Under the pieces are notes generated by a model. That model ran no database searches and had not been told where the DNA came from. It saw nothing but the letters and a program-made list of their open reading frames with translations. This document shows, in pieces, positions 43,098 through 51,986 of a stretch of DNA of 64,000 bases. Origin of the DNA: Pelomonas sp963422775. Its GTDB lineage: Bacteria; Pseudomonadota; Gammaproteobacteria; Burkholderiales; Burkholderiaceae_C. The position numbers and the translations under genes were made by a program. The stretch spans positions 24,092-88,091 of the forward strand of contig CAUJSJ030000184.1 of assembly GCA_963422775.4 (NCBI GenBank), in the 5' to 3' direction. Within the stretch, counting starts at the first letter, position 1. Each line of letters starts with the position of its first letter.

Positions 43098-44513
43098 ATG
43101 CTGTACCCGCTCCGTCATCTCCTCGTCCTCGGCCTTGCCGCCTTCGGCTCGCTCGCCTTCGCACAAGCGCGTCCACCCAAGAAGGCTGCGCCACCGCCCG
43201 TGCCCGTTGCCGAGGCGCCGGTGCAGAACGGCCGCTGCAACGAGGACGACGCCGGCCTGTCCCGTCTGGGTCGAGACATGTCGGCGCTGGAAACCAACAA
43301 CGGCGACCCGCGCGCCGAGCTGCAGATCCTGATCGACAAGACGCTCGCGCGCAGCAAGGCGCTGGGGGCCGTGCGCTTGATGACCGAGGCGGCGCGCTTC
43401 GACCTCGACGAAACCAAGGCCCTGGCCCTGCCGACGGCGACGCTGAGCATTGCCGCCAACGGCGTGCGCCAGACCGTCGGCGGCGTCACCGTGGGCAACG
43501 GCGGCCAGCTTGGCGCGACGCTGTCTGCCGGCATGCCGCTGTGGGACGCCGGCCGCGTCGCCAAGCTGACCGACTGGCGCAGGGAGCTGGCCGAAGTCGC
43601 CGCCCAGGGCCAGCGCAGCGCCGAGGAGCAGCTGTCGCTGAGCGTCATCTCGCTGGCGCTGGACCGCAGCCGCTACGTGCTGCAGGGTCAGGTCTACACG
43701 CAGTACGTGCGCAAGATGGCCTGCCTGGTCGACGCGCTGGAGATCATCACCAAGGCCGACCGCGGCCGCGCCAGCGAGCTGGTGCAGGCGCAGAAGAGCC
43801 TGCAGCAGGCCGACCTGTCGCTGGAGCAGACCATGTCCGCGCTGCGACAGACCGAGGTGCGCATGAAGCGCATGGTGGGCGAGCCGCTGCCTGCCAGCAT
43901 CGGCATGACGGCCCAGCTCTCGGTGATGCCGGACCTGGAGCAGATGCAGAGCGACATCTTGCTCGGTGCCGACGTCGCCCAGGCCGAGGCCCAGGCCCGG
44001 TCGCAACGCAGCTTTGCCGAGTCGGTCATCGCCGGCCAGAAGCCCAGCGTCAACCTGACGGGCAGCGCCAGCGCGATCTTCCGCGGGGGCGGCCCGAACG
44101 ACCAGCGCACGACCGACGTCGGCGCTGGCGTGTCCGTCACCATTCCCATCCTGCAGCCCGGCGCCCAGGCCCAGGCCAGCGCGGCGGTGCAGCGCTACCG
44201 CGCCACCGTGCTGCAGCGAGATGAAGCCATCGAGGCCAAGCGTTACCGGCTGCTGGAGATGAACGAGGTCGGCGCCTCGACGCTGGACCGGGCGCGGCGC
44301 ATCGTCGAGATCCTGCGCAACAGCGACCGCGTGCGCGCCTCCACGCTGCAGCAGTGGCAGCAGCTCGGCCGCCGTTCCCTCTTCGACGTGATGGCCGCCG
44401 AGGGCGACTACTACTCGATGCGCGTGGCCCATGTGAACGCGATGTTCGATGCGCAGCAGGTCGTCGCGCTGATCTGGAGCATGGGCCGGGGTGTCGCGAC
44501 GCCGTTGCGCTGA
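43098..44513 (+). CDS. TolC-family outer-membrane export channel
   Basis: A 471-residue outer-membrane efflux protein with signal peptide (LRHLLVLGLAAFGSLAFAQA). Repeated helical hairpins typical of the family are seen (NRSLG-free but with LETNNGDPRAELQILIDKTL, RAMAL-like ARFDLDETKALALPTATLSI, GMPLWDAGRVAKLTDW). It completes the type I secretion system with the two upstream genes, from which it is separated by a repeat element. A TTG start at 43062 is possible but the signal peptide starts at 43098. Confidence 0.86.
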   Translation: MLYPLRHLLVLGLAAFGSLAFAQARPPKKAAPPPVPVAEAPVQNGRCNEDDAGLSRLGRDMSALETNNGDPRAELQILIDKTLARSKALGAVRLMTEAARFDLDETKALALPTATLSIAANGVRQTVGGVTVGNGGQLGATLSAGMPLWDAGRVAKLTDWRRELAEVAAQGQRSAEEQLSLSVISLALDRSRYVLQGQVYTQYVRKMACLVDALEIITKADRGRASELVQAQKSLQQADLSLEQTMSALRQTEVRMKRMVGEPLPASIGMTAQLSVMPDLEQMQSDILLGADVAQAEAQARSQRSFAESVIAGQKPSVNLTGSASAIFRGGGPNDQRTTDVGAGVSVTIPILQPGAQAQASAAVQRYRATVLQRDEAIEAKRYRLLEMNEVGASTLDRARRIVEILRNSDRVRASTLQQWQQLGRRSLFDVMAAEGDYYSMRVAHVNAMFDAQQVVALIWSMGRGVATPLR

Positions 44514-44543
44514 CGCTGCCGAGAGATACTGAAAAGACCAAGC

Positions 44544-45515
44544 ATGGGAGATGAATCGATGACGGATGGCAGCGGCGCTTTTGTGCACTCGCACGCCCTG
44601 GTCGAGTCCACGCAGATCGGGCCGCGCACACGCATCTGGGCGTTCGCGCATGTGCTGCCTGGCGCGCGCATCGGGGCTGACTGCAATGTCTGCGACCACG
44701 TCTTCATCGAGAACGATGTGGCCATCGGCGACCGGGTCACCATCAAGTGCGGCGTCTACGTCTGGGACGGCATCACGCTGGAGGACGACGTCTTCGTCGG
44801 CGCCAACGCCGCCTTTGCCAACGACCCCGCGCCGCGCAGCCGCCACAGGCCCGCCGAGTTCCTGAAGACCCGCGTGCGCGCCGGTGCCAGCATCGGCGCC
44901 AACGCCACCATCCAGGCGGGCCTGACGATCGGCCCCGGTGCGCTGGTGACGGACGGTGCCGTCGTCACGCGCGACGTGCCGCCGCGTGCCATCGTGGCGG
45001 GCAACCCGGCCCGCATCACCGGCTATGTGGACACGCCCGAGGTCAAGGTTGATGGCCCCGCCATCTCCGCCCAGCGGCTGGGGTCCGAACTGCCGGCGCT
45101 GAAGGCGCGCGGTGCCAAGCTGCATGCCCTGCCCAAGATCGTTGACCTGCGCGGGGCGCTCAGCTTCGGCGAGATCGGCACGCACCTGCCGTTCACGCCC
45201 GAGCGCTTCTTCATCGTCTACGAGGCGCCCAGCGAGGAAGTGCGCGGCGAGCACGCCCACAAGGCCTGCCACCAGTTCCTCGTCTGTGTGAAGGGCGGCT
45301 GCACCATCGTGCTGGACGACGGCGAGAACCGCGACGAGCTGCGGCTGGACAGCGCCAAGGTCGGCCTGCACATCCCGCCCATGGTCTGGGGCATCCAGTA
45401 CCGCTTCTCGGCCGACGCCGTGCTGCTCGTGCTGGCTTCCGATACCTATGACGCGGACGACTACATCCGCAACTACGACGACTTTCTCACCGCCGTCGGC
45501 AAAGCGCCCGCATGA
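44544..45515 (+). CDS. Fused acyltransferase / dTDP-4-oxo-6-deoxyhexose 3,4-ketoisomerase (WxcM family)
   Basis: A 323-residue two-domain protein. Residues 10-165 form a left-handed beta-helix acyltransferase (hexapeptide repeats such as IGADCNVCDHVFIENDVAIG, with IVAGNPARI at its end). Residues 195-318 form a FdtA/QdtA-type cupin ketoisomerase (VDLRGALSFGEIGTHLPFTP, VRGEHAHKACHQFLVCVKGG). Together they convert dTDP-4-keto-6-deoxyglucose to the 3-keto form and acylate the later amino sugar. A start at 44559, preceded by GGGAG, is also possible. Overlaps the aminotransferase gene by 4 bases. Confidence 0.9.
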   Translation: MGDESMTDGSGAFVHSHALVESTQIGPRTRIWAFAHVLPGARIGADCNVCDHVFIENDVAIGDRVTIKCGVYVWDGITLEDDVFVGANAAFANDPAPRSRHRPAEFLKTRVRAGASIGANATIQAGLTIGPGALVTDGAVVTRDVPPRAIVAGNPARITGYVDTPEVKVDGPAISAQRLGSELPALKARGAKLHALPKIVDLRGALSFGEIGTHLPFTPERFFIVYEAPSEEVRGEHAHKACHQFLVCVKGGCTIVLDDGENRDELRLDSAKVGLHIPPMVWGIQYRFSADAVLLVLASDTYDADDYIRNYDDFLTAVGKAPA

Positions 45516-46609
45516 AGATTCCCTTCCTCGACCTGCAGCCCACCTATGCCGCCTCGCGCGGCGCCATCGACGCGGCCCTGGCCCGCGTGGCCGCCAGTGG
45601 CTGGTTCATCCTTGGCAAGGAGCTGGACGCGTTCGAGCGGCAATGGGCCGACTACTGCGGCACCACCCACTCGGTCGGCCTGGGCAACGGCCTGGACGCG
45701 CTGCACCTGGGCCTGCGGGCGCTGGGTGTCGGCGACGGCGACGAGGTCATCGTGCCGAGCAACACCTACATCGCGACCTGGCTGGCGGTGAGCCAGTGCG
45801 GCGCGACGCCGGTGCCGGTGGAGCCGGTGGCCGCCACCTACAACCTCGACCCCGCCCGCATCGAAGCGGCCATCACGCCGCGGACCAAGGTCATCCTGCC
45901 GGTCCACCTGTACGGCCAGCCAGCCGACATGGATGCGATCAACGCCGTTGCCAGCACGCATGGCCTGAAGGTGCTGGACGACTGCGCCCAGGCCCACGCC
46001 GCGCGCTGGCGCGGCCGCGTCGTCGGCGGCCTGGCGGATGCCTCTGCCTGGAGCTTCTACCCGGGCAAGAACCTGGGCGCGATGGGCGACGGTGGCGGCC
46101 TGACGACGAGCGACGCCGGCGTGGCCGACGCGGTGCGCGTGCTGCGCAACTACGGCTCACGAGTGAAATACCACAACGAAGTGAAGGGCCTGAACTCGCG
46201 GTTGGATGAAATGCAGGCTGCCGTGCTGGCCGCCAAGCTGCCCGAGCTGGATCAACTCACTGACGAGCGCCGCCGCATCGCGGCGCGGTTGCTGGACGGC
46301 CTGACCGGCGCGCCGGTGGGCCTGCCCTTCGTGCCCGAGGGCGCCGAGCCGGCATGGCATCTCTTCGTCATCCGCCACGAGGCCCGCGACCGGCTGCAGG
46401 CGGCGCTGGCCGAACGCGGCATCGGCACACTCATCCACTACCCGGTCGCGCCGCATCTGCAACCGGCCTATGCCGAGCTGGGCTATGCGCAGGGCGACTT
46501 CCCCATCGCCGAGGCCATCCACCGCGAGGTGCTGAGCCTGCCGCTGTGGCCGGGCATGAGCGAAGCCCAGGTGGACGTTGTCATCGCCGCCGTGCGGGCC
46601 GCGGCCTGA
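45512..46609 (+). CDS. DegT/DnrJ/EryC1/StrS aminotransferase (sugar 3-aminotransferase type)
   Basis: A 365-residue PLP enzyme that aminates keto sugars on nucleotide carriers. Family features: IPFLDLQPTYAASRGAIDAA, GLGNGLDALHLGLRALGVGD, DEVIVPSNTYIATWLAVSQC, the DDCAQAHAA motif, the PLP Lys in WSFYPGKNLGAMGDGG and LNSRLDEMQAAVL. Its pairing with the ketoisomerase points to a dTDP-3-amino-3,6-dideoxyhexose (Fuc3N or Qui3N). rmlA and rmlB are not in the window. Confidence 0.93.
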   Translation: MKIPFLDLQPTYAASRGAIDAALARVAASGWFILGKELDAFERQWADYCGTTHSVGLGNGLDALHLGLRALGVGDGDEVIVPSNTYIATWLAVSQCGATPVPVEPVAATYNLDPARIEAAITPRTKVILPVHLYGQPADMDAINAVASTHGLKVLDDCAQAHAARWRGRVVGGLADASAWSFYPGKNLGAMGDGGGLTTSDAGVADAVRVLRNYGSRVKYHNEVKGLNSRLDEMQAAVLAAKLPELDQLTDERRRIAARLLDGLTGAPVGLPFVPEGAEPAWHLFVIRHEARDRLQAALAERGIGTLIHYPVAPHLQPAYAELGYAQGDFPIAEAIHREVLSLPLWPGMSEAQVDVVIAAVRAAA

Positions 46610-47193
46610 TGGACGTGCTGCGCCTGTGCAAGCACGTCGGCCTGCGCCTGGCGCGCCCGGCTGATGCCGCCTTCATCCTCAGCCTGCGCCTGGACGAATC
46701 GCGCAACCAGTACCTGTCGCCGGTCGCCGACGACGTCGAGGCGCAGAAGGGCTGGCTGGAAAAATACGTCGAGCGTGAGCAGGCCGGAACCGAGCGCTAC
46801 TACGTCATCCTGGACAAGGACGATCAGGACATCGGCATGGTGCGCGTGTACGACTACCGCGGCGACTCCTTCAGCTGGGGCAGCTGGATCACGCGCGCCG
46901 ATGCGCCCAACTACGCGGCCATCGAGACAGCGGTCAGCATCTACGAGCTGGGCTTCGGCGTGATGGGCTTCAAGCGCTCGCACTTCGAGGTCATGCACGG
47001 CAACCAGCGCGTCATCGACTTCCACCTGTTCTTCGGCGCGAATAAGACCACGCGCGACGACGAACAACAGCAGTTCGAGCTGACGCTGGCGGACTACCTG
47101 GCGGGGCGCAAGCGCTACCGGCGCTTCCTGGTCGGCACCGGCGATGAGTCGTGGACTCAGATCGCCATGCCGCCGTCCACGCCAATGACCTGA
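46609..47193 (+). CDS. GNAT acetyltransferase, sugar-modifying type
   Basis: A 194-residue GNAT protein starting on the last base of the aminotransferase stop (TGATG). Features: LRLARPADAAFILSLRLDES, VILDKDDQDIGMVRVYD, and a C-terminal half like PseH/sugar N-acetyltransferases (SIYELGFGVMGFKRSHFEVM). It may acylate the amino sugar with an ACP- or CoA-linked group. Its last 37 bases overlap the end of the opposite-strand SDR gene. Confidence 0.8.
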   Translation: MDVLRLCKHVGLRLARPADAAFILSLRLDESRNQYLSPVADDVEAQKGWLEKYVEREQAGTERYYVILDKDDQDIGMVRVYDYRGDSFSWGSWITRADAPNYAAIETAVSIYELGFGVMGFKRSHFEVMHGNQRVIDFHLFFGANKTTRDDEQQQFELTLADYLAGRKRYRRFLVGTGDESWTQIAMPPSTPMT

Positions 47194-47914
47194 CCGGTCA
47201 CGTAGCCGGCCAGGTCGCTGGCCAGGAAGAGCACCACGTCGGCCACTTCCTCGGCGCTGCCAGCCCGGCCCATGGCAATGGCGCCCACGCGCTCGGCGCG
47301 TTTTTCGTCGCTGATGGAGCGGGCCATGTCGGTGTCGATGAAACCCGGCGCCACCGCGTTGACGCGGATCTTCTGCGGCGCCAGCTCCTTGGCCAGCGAC
47401 AGCGTGATGCCCACCACCGCGGCCTTGCTGCCCGCGTAGACCGCCTGCCCGACGTTGCCGCGCAGGCCCATGATGGACGTCATGTTGATGATGCTGCCGC
47501 CACCCGAGCGGGCCATCAGCCGGCTGGCGTACTGGGCGCAGAACAGCACGCCAGACGTGTTCACGCCGAAGGTGCGGTCGATCTGGGCGGGCGTCACCAT
47601 GCCGATCAGTGCGTCGTCCAGTACGCCGGCGTTGGCCACCAGCACGTGCAGCTTCTTGTTCGCCTTGAAGATCGCCTGGAAGGCGTCGCGCACGCTGGCC
47701 GGGTCGGCCACGTCGCAGACGAGCGGTTGCAACTGCGCGTTCGGCAGCGTGATGCGAACCTCGTCAGCCGCAGCCTGCAGGCTGGCCTCGTCGCGCCCGA
47801 GCATGACGACGGTGGCGCCGGCCGCGGCGAGCCTGTGCACGCAGGCAGGCCGATGCCGCGCGAGGCGCCGGTGACGACGGCGACCTTGCCTTCGAGAGAG
47901 ATGGGGATGCTCAT
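47157..47914 (-). pseudogene. Short-chain dehydrogenase (FabG-like) with an apparent frameshift
   Basis: Encodes a 3-oxoacyl-ACP reductase-like SDR. The N-terminal part (MSIPISLEGKVAVVTGASRGIG) is in one frame from 47914; the rest (VHRLAAAGATVVMLGRDEAS onward, with NAGVLDD, YAGSKAAVV and DGGMAI motifs) is in another. Adding one base near 47846-47847 would restore a normal SDR of about 252 residues (GIGLACVHRL). All catalytic residues (Ser, Tyr, Lys) are intact, so a sequencing error is as likely as a true pseudogene. The start overlaps the LuxC-type stop (ATGA). Confidence 0.8.
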
Positions 47915-49161
47915 GCGGCGGGCAGGGCAGGGAGGGCAATCAGGCGGCTGAAGGACAGGATCAGGTCCTGCCCGTCCCAGACTGGCGAGAAGTCCAGCGC
48001 CTGGCCGATGGGCACCAGGCGGTCGATGGCGCGAGGCGGCACGGCCTGCATCAGCGCGGTGAGTTCATCCGGCCCGAAGCCGAACACCGACAGCGTCTGC
48101 TCGCGGTCGCTGAACTGCGGCGCCAGCGCAGCCAGGCTGTCGGCCCGCTGCTCCAGGAAGAGGCCGTTGCCGCAGTGGATTTCCTTGACGGCGGTGTTCA
48201 GACCCTGATCCAGCACCAGGCGCAGCGGGTAGCTGCCCAGCGTGTTGGGGCCGAGGTGGGCGAGGCCGGCGGCGGCGTACTCGAAGCTGGCAGCCAGGCG
48301 CGCCATGGTCATCGCGCCGCTGTTGTCGGCGCCGGCATCCCGGCGCTTCAGCTCGGCGGCCAGTGCGCCCCAGAAGCGCGGGGCGGCGGCGTCGACCTGG
48401 GCGTCGTTCCCCACCCAGGCCAGCAGGCGCGGGCTGGAGCAGGCCTGCTGGGCGAACCAGAAGGCGTCGTTGTAGAAGCCCTGGGCCAGTTTCGCCAGGC
48501 CAGCGTCGTCCAGCGCCTCGACCGCGGCGGCAGACATGGCGGCGGCGGAGAAGCGGTCTGGGAAGCACAGCTCGGTCGCCGTCGGCCGCAGCGGGATGGC
48601 GCGCAGCGTGGCAACGGTGGCGTCGCCGCCCCACACGACGCGCAGCTGGCAGCGGGCCGAGATGGCGCCGGTGATCGCGTCGTCGTGCGGGTAGGTCAGC
48701 AGCACGAAGCGGCCGGCCACGGGCTCGCCCACCGGCTCTGCCAGTGTGGCGCGCAAGGCATCGATGACGAAGTCCTGCTGCGGGCTGCCCTTTTGCGAGA
48801 CGCGCACGAGGTTGGCGTTGCCAGCCAGCAGCGACAGCAGCCAGGAGTACATGAAGACCGAGTCGACGTTGGCCGGCGCGACGTGGAAGGCCAGGCCGCG
48901 GCCCAGGCGCAGGAAGCCCGTGCGGGCGGGGTACTCGGCAGCGAGGTCGCGCAGCGACGCACCGCGGAACCAGTGGCCCAGCGCCGCCATCTCGGGGAAC
49001 TGGCGGGCCTGCGGGTGGGTCAGCAGCCGCTGCGAGAAGCGGGCGACGAAGGCGGTGACGCGGGCGTCGAAGGGCGCCCACGCCGGCGCGGTGGCGCAGC
49101 GGTCGAGCAGGGCTTCGAACGGCGTGCCGTCATCGGCGCCGAGCAGATATCGGATGCTCAT
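47911..49161 (-). CDS. LuxC-like acyl-CoA reductase family protein
   Basis: A 416-residue protein of the LuxC family (PF05893 type), which reduces activated acyl groups to aldehydes. Seen: GLAFHVAPANVDSVFMYSWL, GNANLVRVS, CQLRVVWGGDATVATLRAIP, and AFWFAQQACSSPRLL with the nucleophilic Cys, then EIHCGNGLFLEQRAD. The start overlaps the LuxE-type stop. In contrast to light-emitting bacteria, it lies in a sugar-modification cluster. Confidence 0.85.
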   Translation of the reverse strand: MSIRYLLGADDGTPFEALLDRCATAPAWAPFDARVTAFVARFSQRLLTHPQARQFPEMAALGHWFRGASLRDLAAEYPARTGFLRLGRGLAFHVAPANVDSVFMYSWLLSLLAGNANLVRVSQKGSPQQDFVIDALRATLAEPVGEPVAGRFVLLTYPHDDAITGAISARCQLRVVWGGDATVATLRAIPLRPTATELCFPDRFSAAAMSAAAVEALDDAGLAKLAQGFYNDAFWFAQQACSSPRLLAWVGNDAQVDAAAPRFWGALAAELKRRDAGADNSGAMTMARLAASFEYAAAGLAHLGPNTLGSYPLRLVLDQGLNTAVKEIHCGNGLFLEQRADSLAALAPQFSDREQTLSVFGFGPDELTALMQAVPPRAIDRLVPIGQALDFSPVWDGQDLILSFSRLIALPALPAA

Positions 49162-50243
49162 GCCGGCACCGCCCGCGTGTCGCTGCAGCCGCGCATCTCC
49201 ACCTGCGGCAGCCGGCCGCTGACGGTGAAGTGGCGCCCGGGCCGCCCGCAAGGGCAGTCGTCCTCGCCTTGCAGCGTGCCGACGTCCTCTGTGAGCAGCG
49301 AGTGGCCGGGGTAGCTCAGGGGCAGGGCGCTCAGCACCTGCACGACACCGGGTTCGCCCACGGGCTGAGGTTCCAGGGTCTGGGGATGCCGGATGACGAC
49401 GTCGGCGAACACCGGCGCATGCAAATGCCCGTGCTCGCACTCCATGAAGATGGAGCCCACCTGCTCCACCATGCCGTAGTAGTTGAAGACGCGGCGGATG
49501 CCGAGCTGCTCGCGCAGCCGGGCCTTGAAGTCGTCGTTGCTGATCTGCTGGTCCGCCAGCCGCTTCCAGCCGCCGCCGTGGATGAGCGTGCTGTCGGGGC
49601 CGAAGTCCAGCTTCAGGCCCAGGCGCTCGGCCTCCTGGCACAGACCCTGCCAGACGACGAAGGTGAAGCCGAACAGCAGCACCGGCTGGCCGCGGTGGGC
49701 GTCCAGCCAGGCCTGCAGTTCCTGCACCTTTAGCTTGAGGTCGGCGTCCAGTGCGTAGTGGTGGTCGCGGCCGAAGACGGAGAAGCCCAGGATGCCGGCG
49801 GCGCGGGCGTTGAACTGCGTGCGGTCCTTCAGCAGGTCGGCGCTGTCCACCACCACCATGGGCAGGCGCTGCCTGCCCAGGAAGGCGGCCATGATGGCCG
49901 CGAGCACCCGGGTCTGGCGGATGGAAGTCTCGCGGTCCAGCCGGATGCGCGACACGGCCTGGCCGCTGGTACCGCTGGAGGTGAGCGTCTTGATGATCTG
50001 CTCGGGCGGCACGCTGGCGAGGTCCAGCGTCTTGAACAGGCGCACGGGCAGGTAGGGTAAGGTTTCGAGCGAGGTGGCGGGCGCCGTGCCGAACAGGCGT
50101 TCGCGCATGCCAGCGTAGGGCGCGCAGCCCTGGGCGTGCCAGTCGCTCAGCGCATTGAGCGTGGCCAGCAGCTGCGGGCGCTTGTGCTCGGCCGTCAGGC
50201 CATAGGGCTGTGCGAGGTCGAAGGGGAGGTCGGGGGCCTGCAT
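49158..50243 (-). CDS. LuxE-like acyl-protein synthetase
   Basis: A 361-residue ATP-dependent acyl-activating protein of the LuxE family (PF04443 type). It contains the nucleotide-binding stretch TLTSSGTSGQAVSRIRLDRE, LLFGFTFVVWQGL, STLIHGGGWKRL and NYYGMVEQVGSIFMECEHGH. LuxE normally activates fatty acids and hands them to LuxC. Start chosen at the ATG 12 bases after the AMP-ligase stop. Confidence 0.86.
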   Translation of the reverse strand: MQAPDLPFDLAQPYGLTAEHKRPQLLATLNALSDWHAQGCAPYAGMRERLFGTAPATSLETLPYLPVRLFKTLDLASVPPEQIIKTLTSSGTSGQAVSRIRLDRETSIRQTRVLAAIMAAFLGRQRLPMVVVDSADLLKDRTQFNARAAGILGFSVFGRDHHYALDADLKLKVQELQAWLDAHRGQPVLLFGFTFVVWQGLCQEAERLGLKLDFGPDSTLIHGGGWKRLADQQISNDDFKARLREQLGIRRVFNYYGMVEQVGSIFMECEHGHLHAPVFADVVIRHPQTLEPQPVGEPGVVQVLSALPLSYPGHSLLTEDVGTLQGEDDCPCGRPGRHFTVSGRLPQVEMRGCSDTRAVPA

Positions 50244-50255
50244 TTTTCAGTGTCT

Positions 50256-51611
50256 TCAGGCCAGTTCGTTCAGGGCCGCATAGTCACGCTTGCCGGTGGA
50301 CAGCAGCGGCAGGGCGGGCAATAGCCGGATGCGGATCAGGCTCAAGGGCAGCTGCAGTTGCTGCACCAGCAGCTCGCGGGCCTGTGTGACGACTTGCTCG
50401 TCGGCGCTCTCGATGGCGACGATCAGGCGTTCGTCGCGCCCGCCCGCGGCCACGGGCAGCCCGAGTGAGGTGGACAACAGGGACTCGACCTCGTCGAGCC
50501 CGATACGGCTGCCGCTGAGCTTGACGAAGCGCTTGAGCCGGCCGGTGACGTAGAAGAAGCCGTCATCGTCCACACGGCCGAGGTCGCCCGTGCGCAGCTC
50601 GCCACCCAGGTCGTCGCCTCGCGCGAGGTCGTCTGGCGCGGTGGCGTAGCCCATCATCACGTTGGGGCCGCGGTAGATCAGTTCGCCGGAGCCATCGTCC
50701 ACCCTCAGCTGGCCGCCGGGGATGGCGATGCCGATGGCGCCCAGCTTGTCCGCCAGGCGCTCGGGCGGCACGTAGCTGATGCGGGCGGTGGCCTCGGTCT
50801 GGCCGTACATGACGAAGAAGCGCGCGCCGCGGCTGTCCGCCCAACCCTGCAGGCGGCGCACGAAGGGCTCATCCAGCCGGCCGCCGGCCTGGGTGATGGT
50901 CTTCAGCGTCGGCAGCTCGGCCTTGTCGAAACCGGTGCGCAGCAGCATCTGCCAACTTGACGGCACGCCGGCGATGCTGGTGATGCCCAGCTCGCGCAGG
51001 CGCGGCAGGAACTCGGGGCTGAGCACGCTGGCGTCGCTCAGCGCGATGCAGGCACCCGCCAGCAGATGGCTGTGGATGACCGAGATGCCGTAGGAGTAGG
51101 ACGGCGGCAGCGTGGTGAGGGCGCGGTCGGTGGTCGCGATCTGGAGATAGGACGCGATCGACGCCGCATTGGCCTGCACCGCGGTGCGCGCCAGACGAAC
51201 CAGCTTGGGGCTGCCGGTGGAACCCGAGGTGCTGAGCAGCAGGCCCAGGTCGGGATGCAGCGTCGGCGATGGTCCTTCAGCGTGTTGCACGCCGGCCGGC
51301 GCGCCACGCATCCAGGCGGGGCGGTAGAGATCAACGAGGGCCTGGGCCGCCGGCATCGGCATGTCGGCCGGCAACAGCAGCGCGACATGCCCGCTGCGCA
51401 GGCAGGCCAGGTGCTGGACCAGATCGTCCAGCCGGTTGCGGAAGAAGAGAAACCCCAGCTGACGTTGACCTCGCGCCCGCAGCGCATCGGCATGGGCATC
51501 GACGAGCGCATCGAGCTCGCCGCGCGTCACGGCGCGGCCCTGTTCGTCGATCAGGGCCAGCGACTCGCTGAGCTGGGGCTGTGCCGCCCAGAGCGGCTGA
51601 GGAGTCGCCAT
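50256..51611 (-). CDS. AMP-dependent acyl ligase (ANL superfamily)
   Basis: A 451-residue adenylate-forming enzyme. Core motifs: LLLSTSGSTGSPKLVRLART (P-loop), TLPPSYSYGISVIHSHLLA, FFVMYGQTEATARISYVP, ELRTGDLGRVDDDGFFYVTG (Asp of the hinge region). The C-terminal subdomain is shortened (GRLKRFVKLSGSRIGLDEVE to ALNELA; the usual GK signature ends as LSTGKRDYAAL). It probably loads an acyl group on the ACP encoded 13 bases upstream. Confidence 0.88.
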   Translation of the reverse strand: MATPQPLWAAQPQLSESLALIDEQGRAVTRGELDALVDAHADALRARGQRQLGFLFFRNRLDDLVQHLACLRSGHVALLLPADMPMPAAQALVDLYRPAWMRGAPAGVQHAEGPSPTLHPDLGLLLSTSGSTGSPKLVRLARTAVQANAASIASYLQIATTDRALTTLPPSYSYGISVIHSHLLAGACIALSDASVLSPEFLPRLRELGITSIAGVPSSWQMLLRTGFDKAELPTLKTITQAGGRLDEPFVRRLQGWADSRGARFFVMYGQTEATARISYVPPERLADKLGAIGIAIPGGQLRVDDGSGELIYRGPNVMMGYATAPDDLARGDDLGGELRTGDLGRVDDDGFFYVTGRLKRFVKLSGSRIGLDEVESLLSTSLGLPVAAGGRDERLIVAIESADEQVVTQARELLVQQLQLPLSLIRIRLLPALPLLSTGKRDYAALNELA

Positions 51612-51624
51612 GGCCCGGCCAATG

Positions 51625-51867
51625 TCAGCGGTATTTGCGGACGATCTGCCTGGCCTTGGCGAAGCTGCTCAGGTCGATCACGTCCTCGGCATCGATCATG
51701 ATGTCGAAGGCTTCCTCGATGGCCGCCACCAGCGCCATGTGGGCGACCGAGTCCCATGCCGGGGACTCGGCATAGGCGAGCGAATCGACCACCTGGTCCG
51801 GGCTCAGCCCCAGGGCGTCGGCGAAGGTGAGGCGCAGCTTGTCGTCGAGATCGTCCATGTTGTTCAT
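51625..51867 (-). CDS. Acyl carrier protein
   Basis: An 80-residue ACP-like protein. The phosphopantetheine site is the Ser in ESPAWDSVAHMALVAAIEEA, with helix 3 region EDVIDLSSFAKARQIVRKY at the C-terminus. The start is at 51867 or 51858 (MDDLDDKL). It opens a five-gene minus-strand operon: ACP, AMP-ligase, LuxE-, LuxC- and SDR-type genes. Confidence 0.85.
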   Translation of the reverse strand: MNNMDDLDDKLRLTFADALGLSPDQVVDSLAYAESPAWDSVAHMALVAAIEEAFDIMIDAEDVIDLSSFAKARQIVRKYR

Positions 51868-51986
51868 CAGTGCCAGGCGTTCGCAGGCTACCCGAAGCGG
51901 GCAGGCCTGATCGCCACTGTATGCGCAGTTCTGCAGGCCATATCGCGCCATTGGCCAGCGCGGCCCCGCCTCTAGACTGCGGCCTC

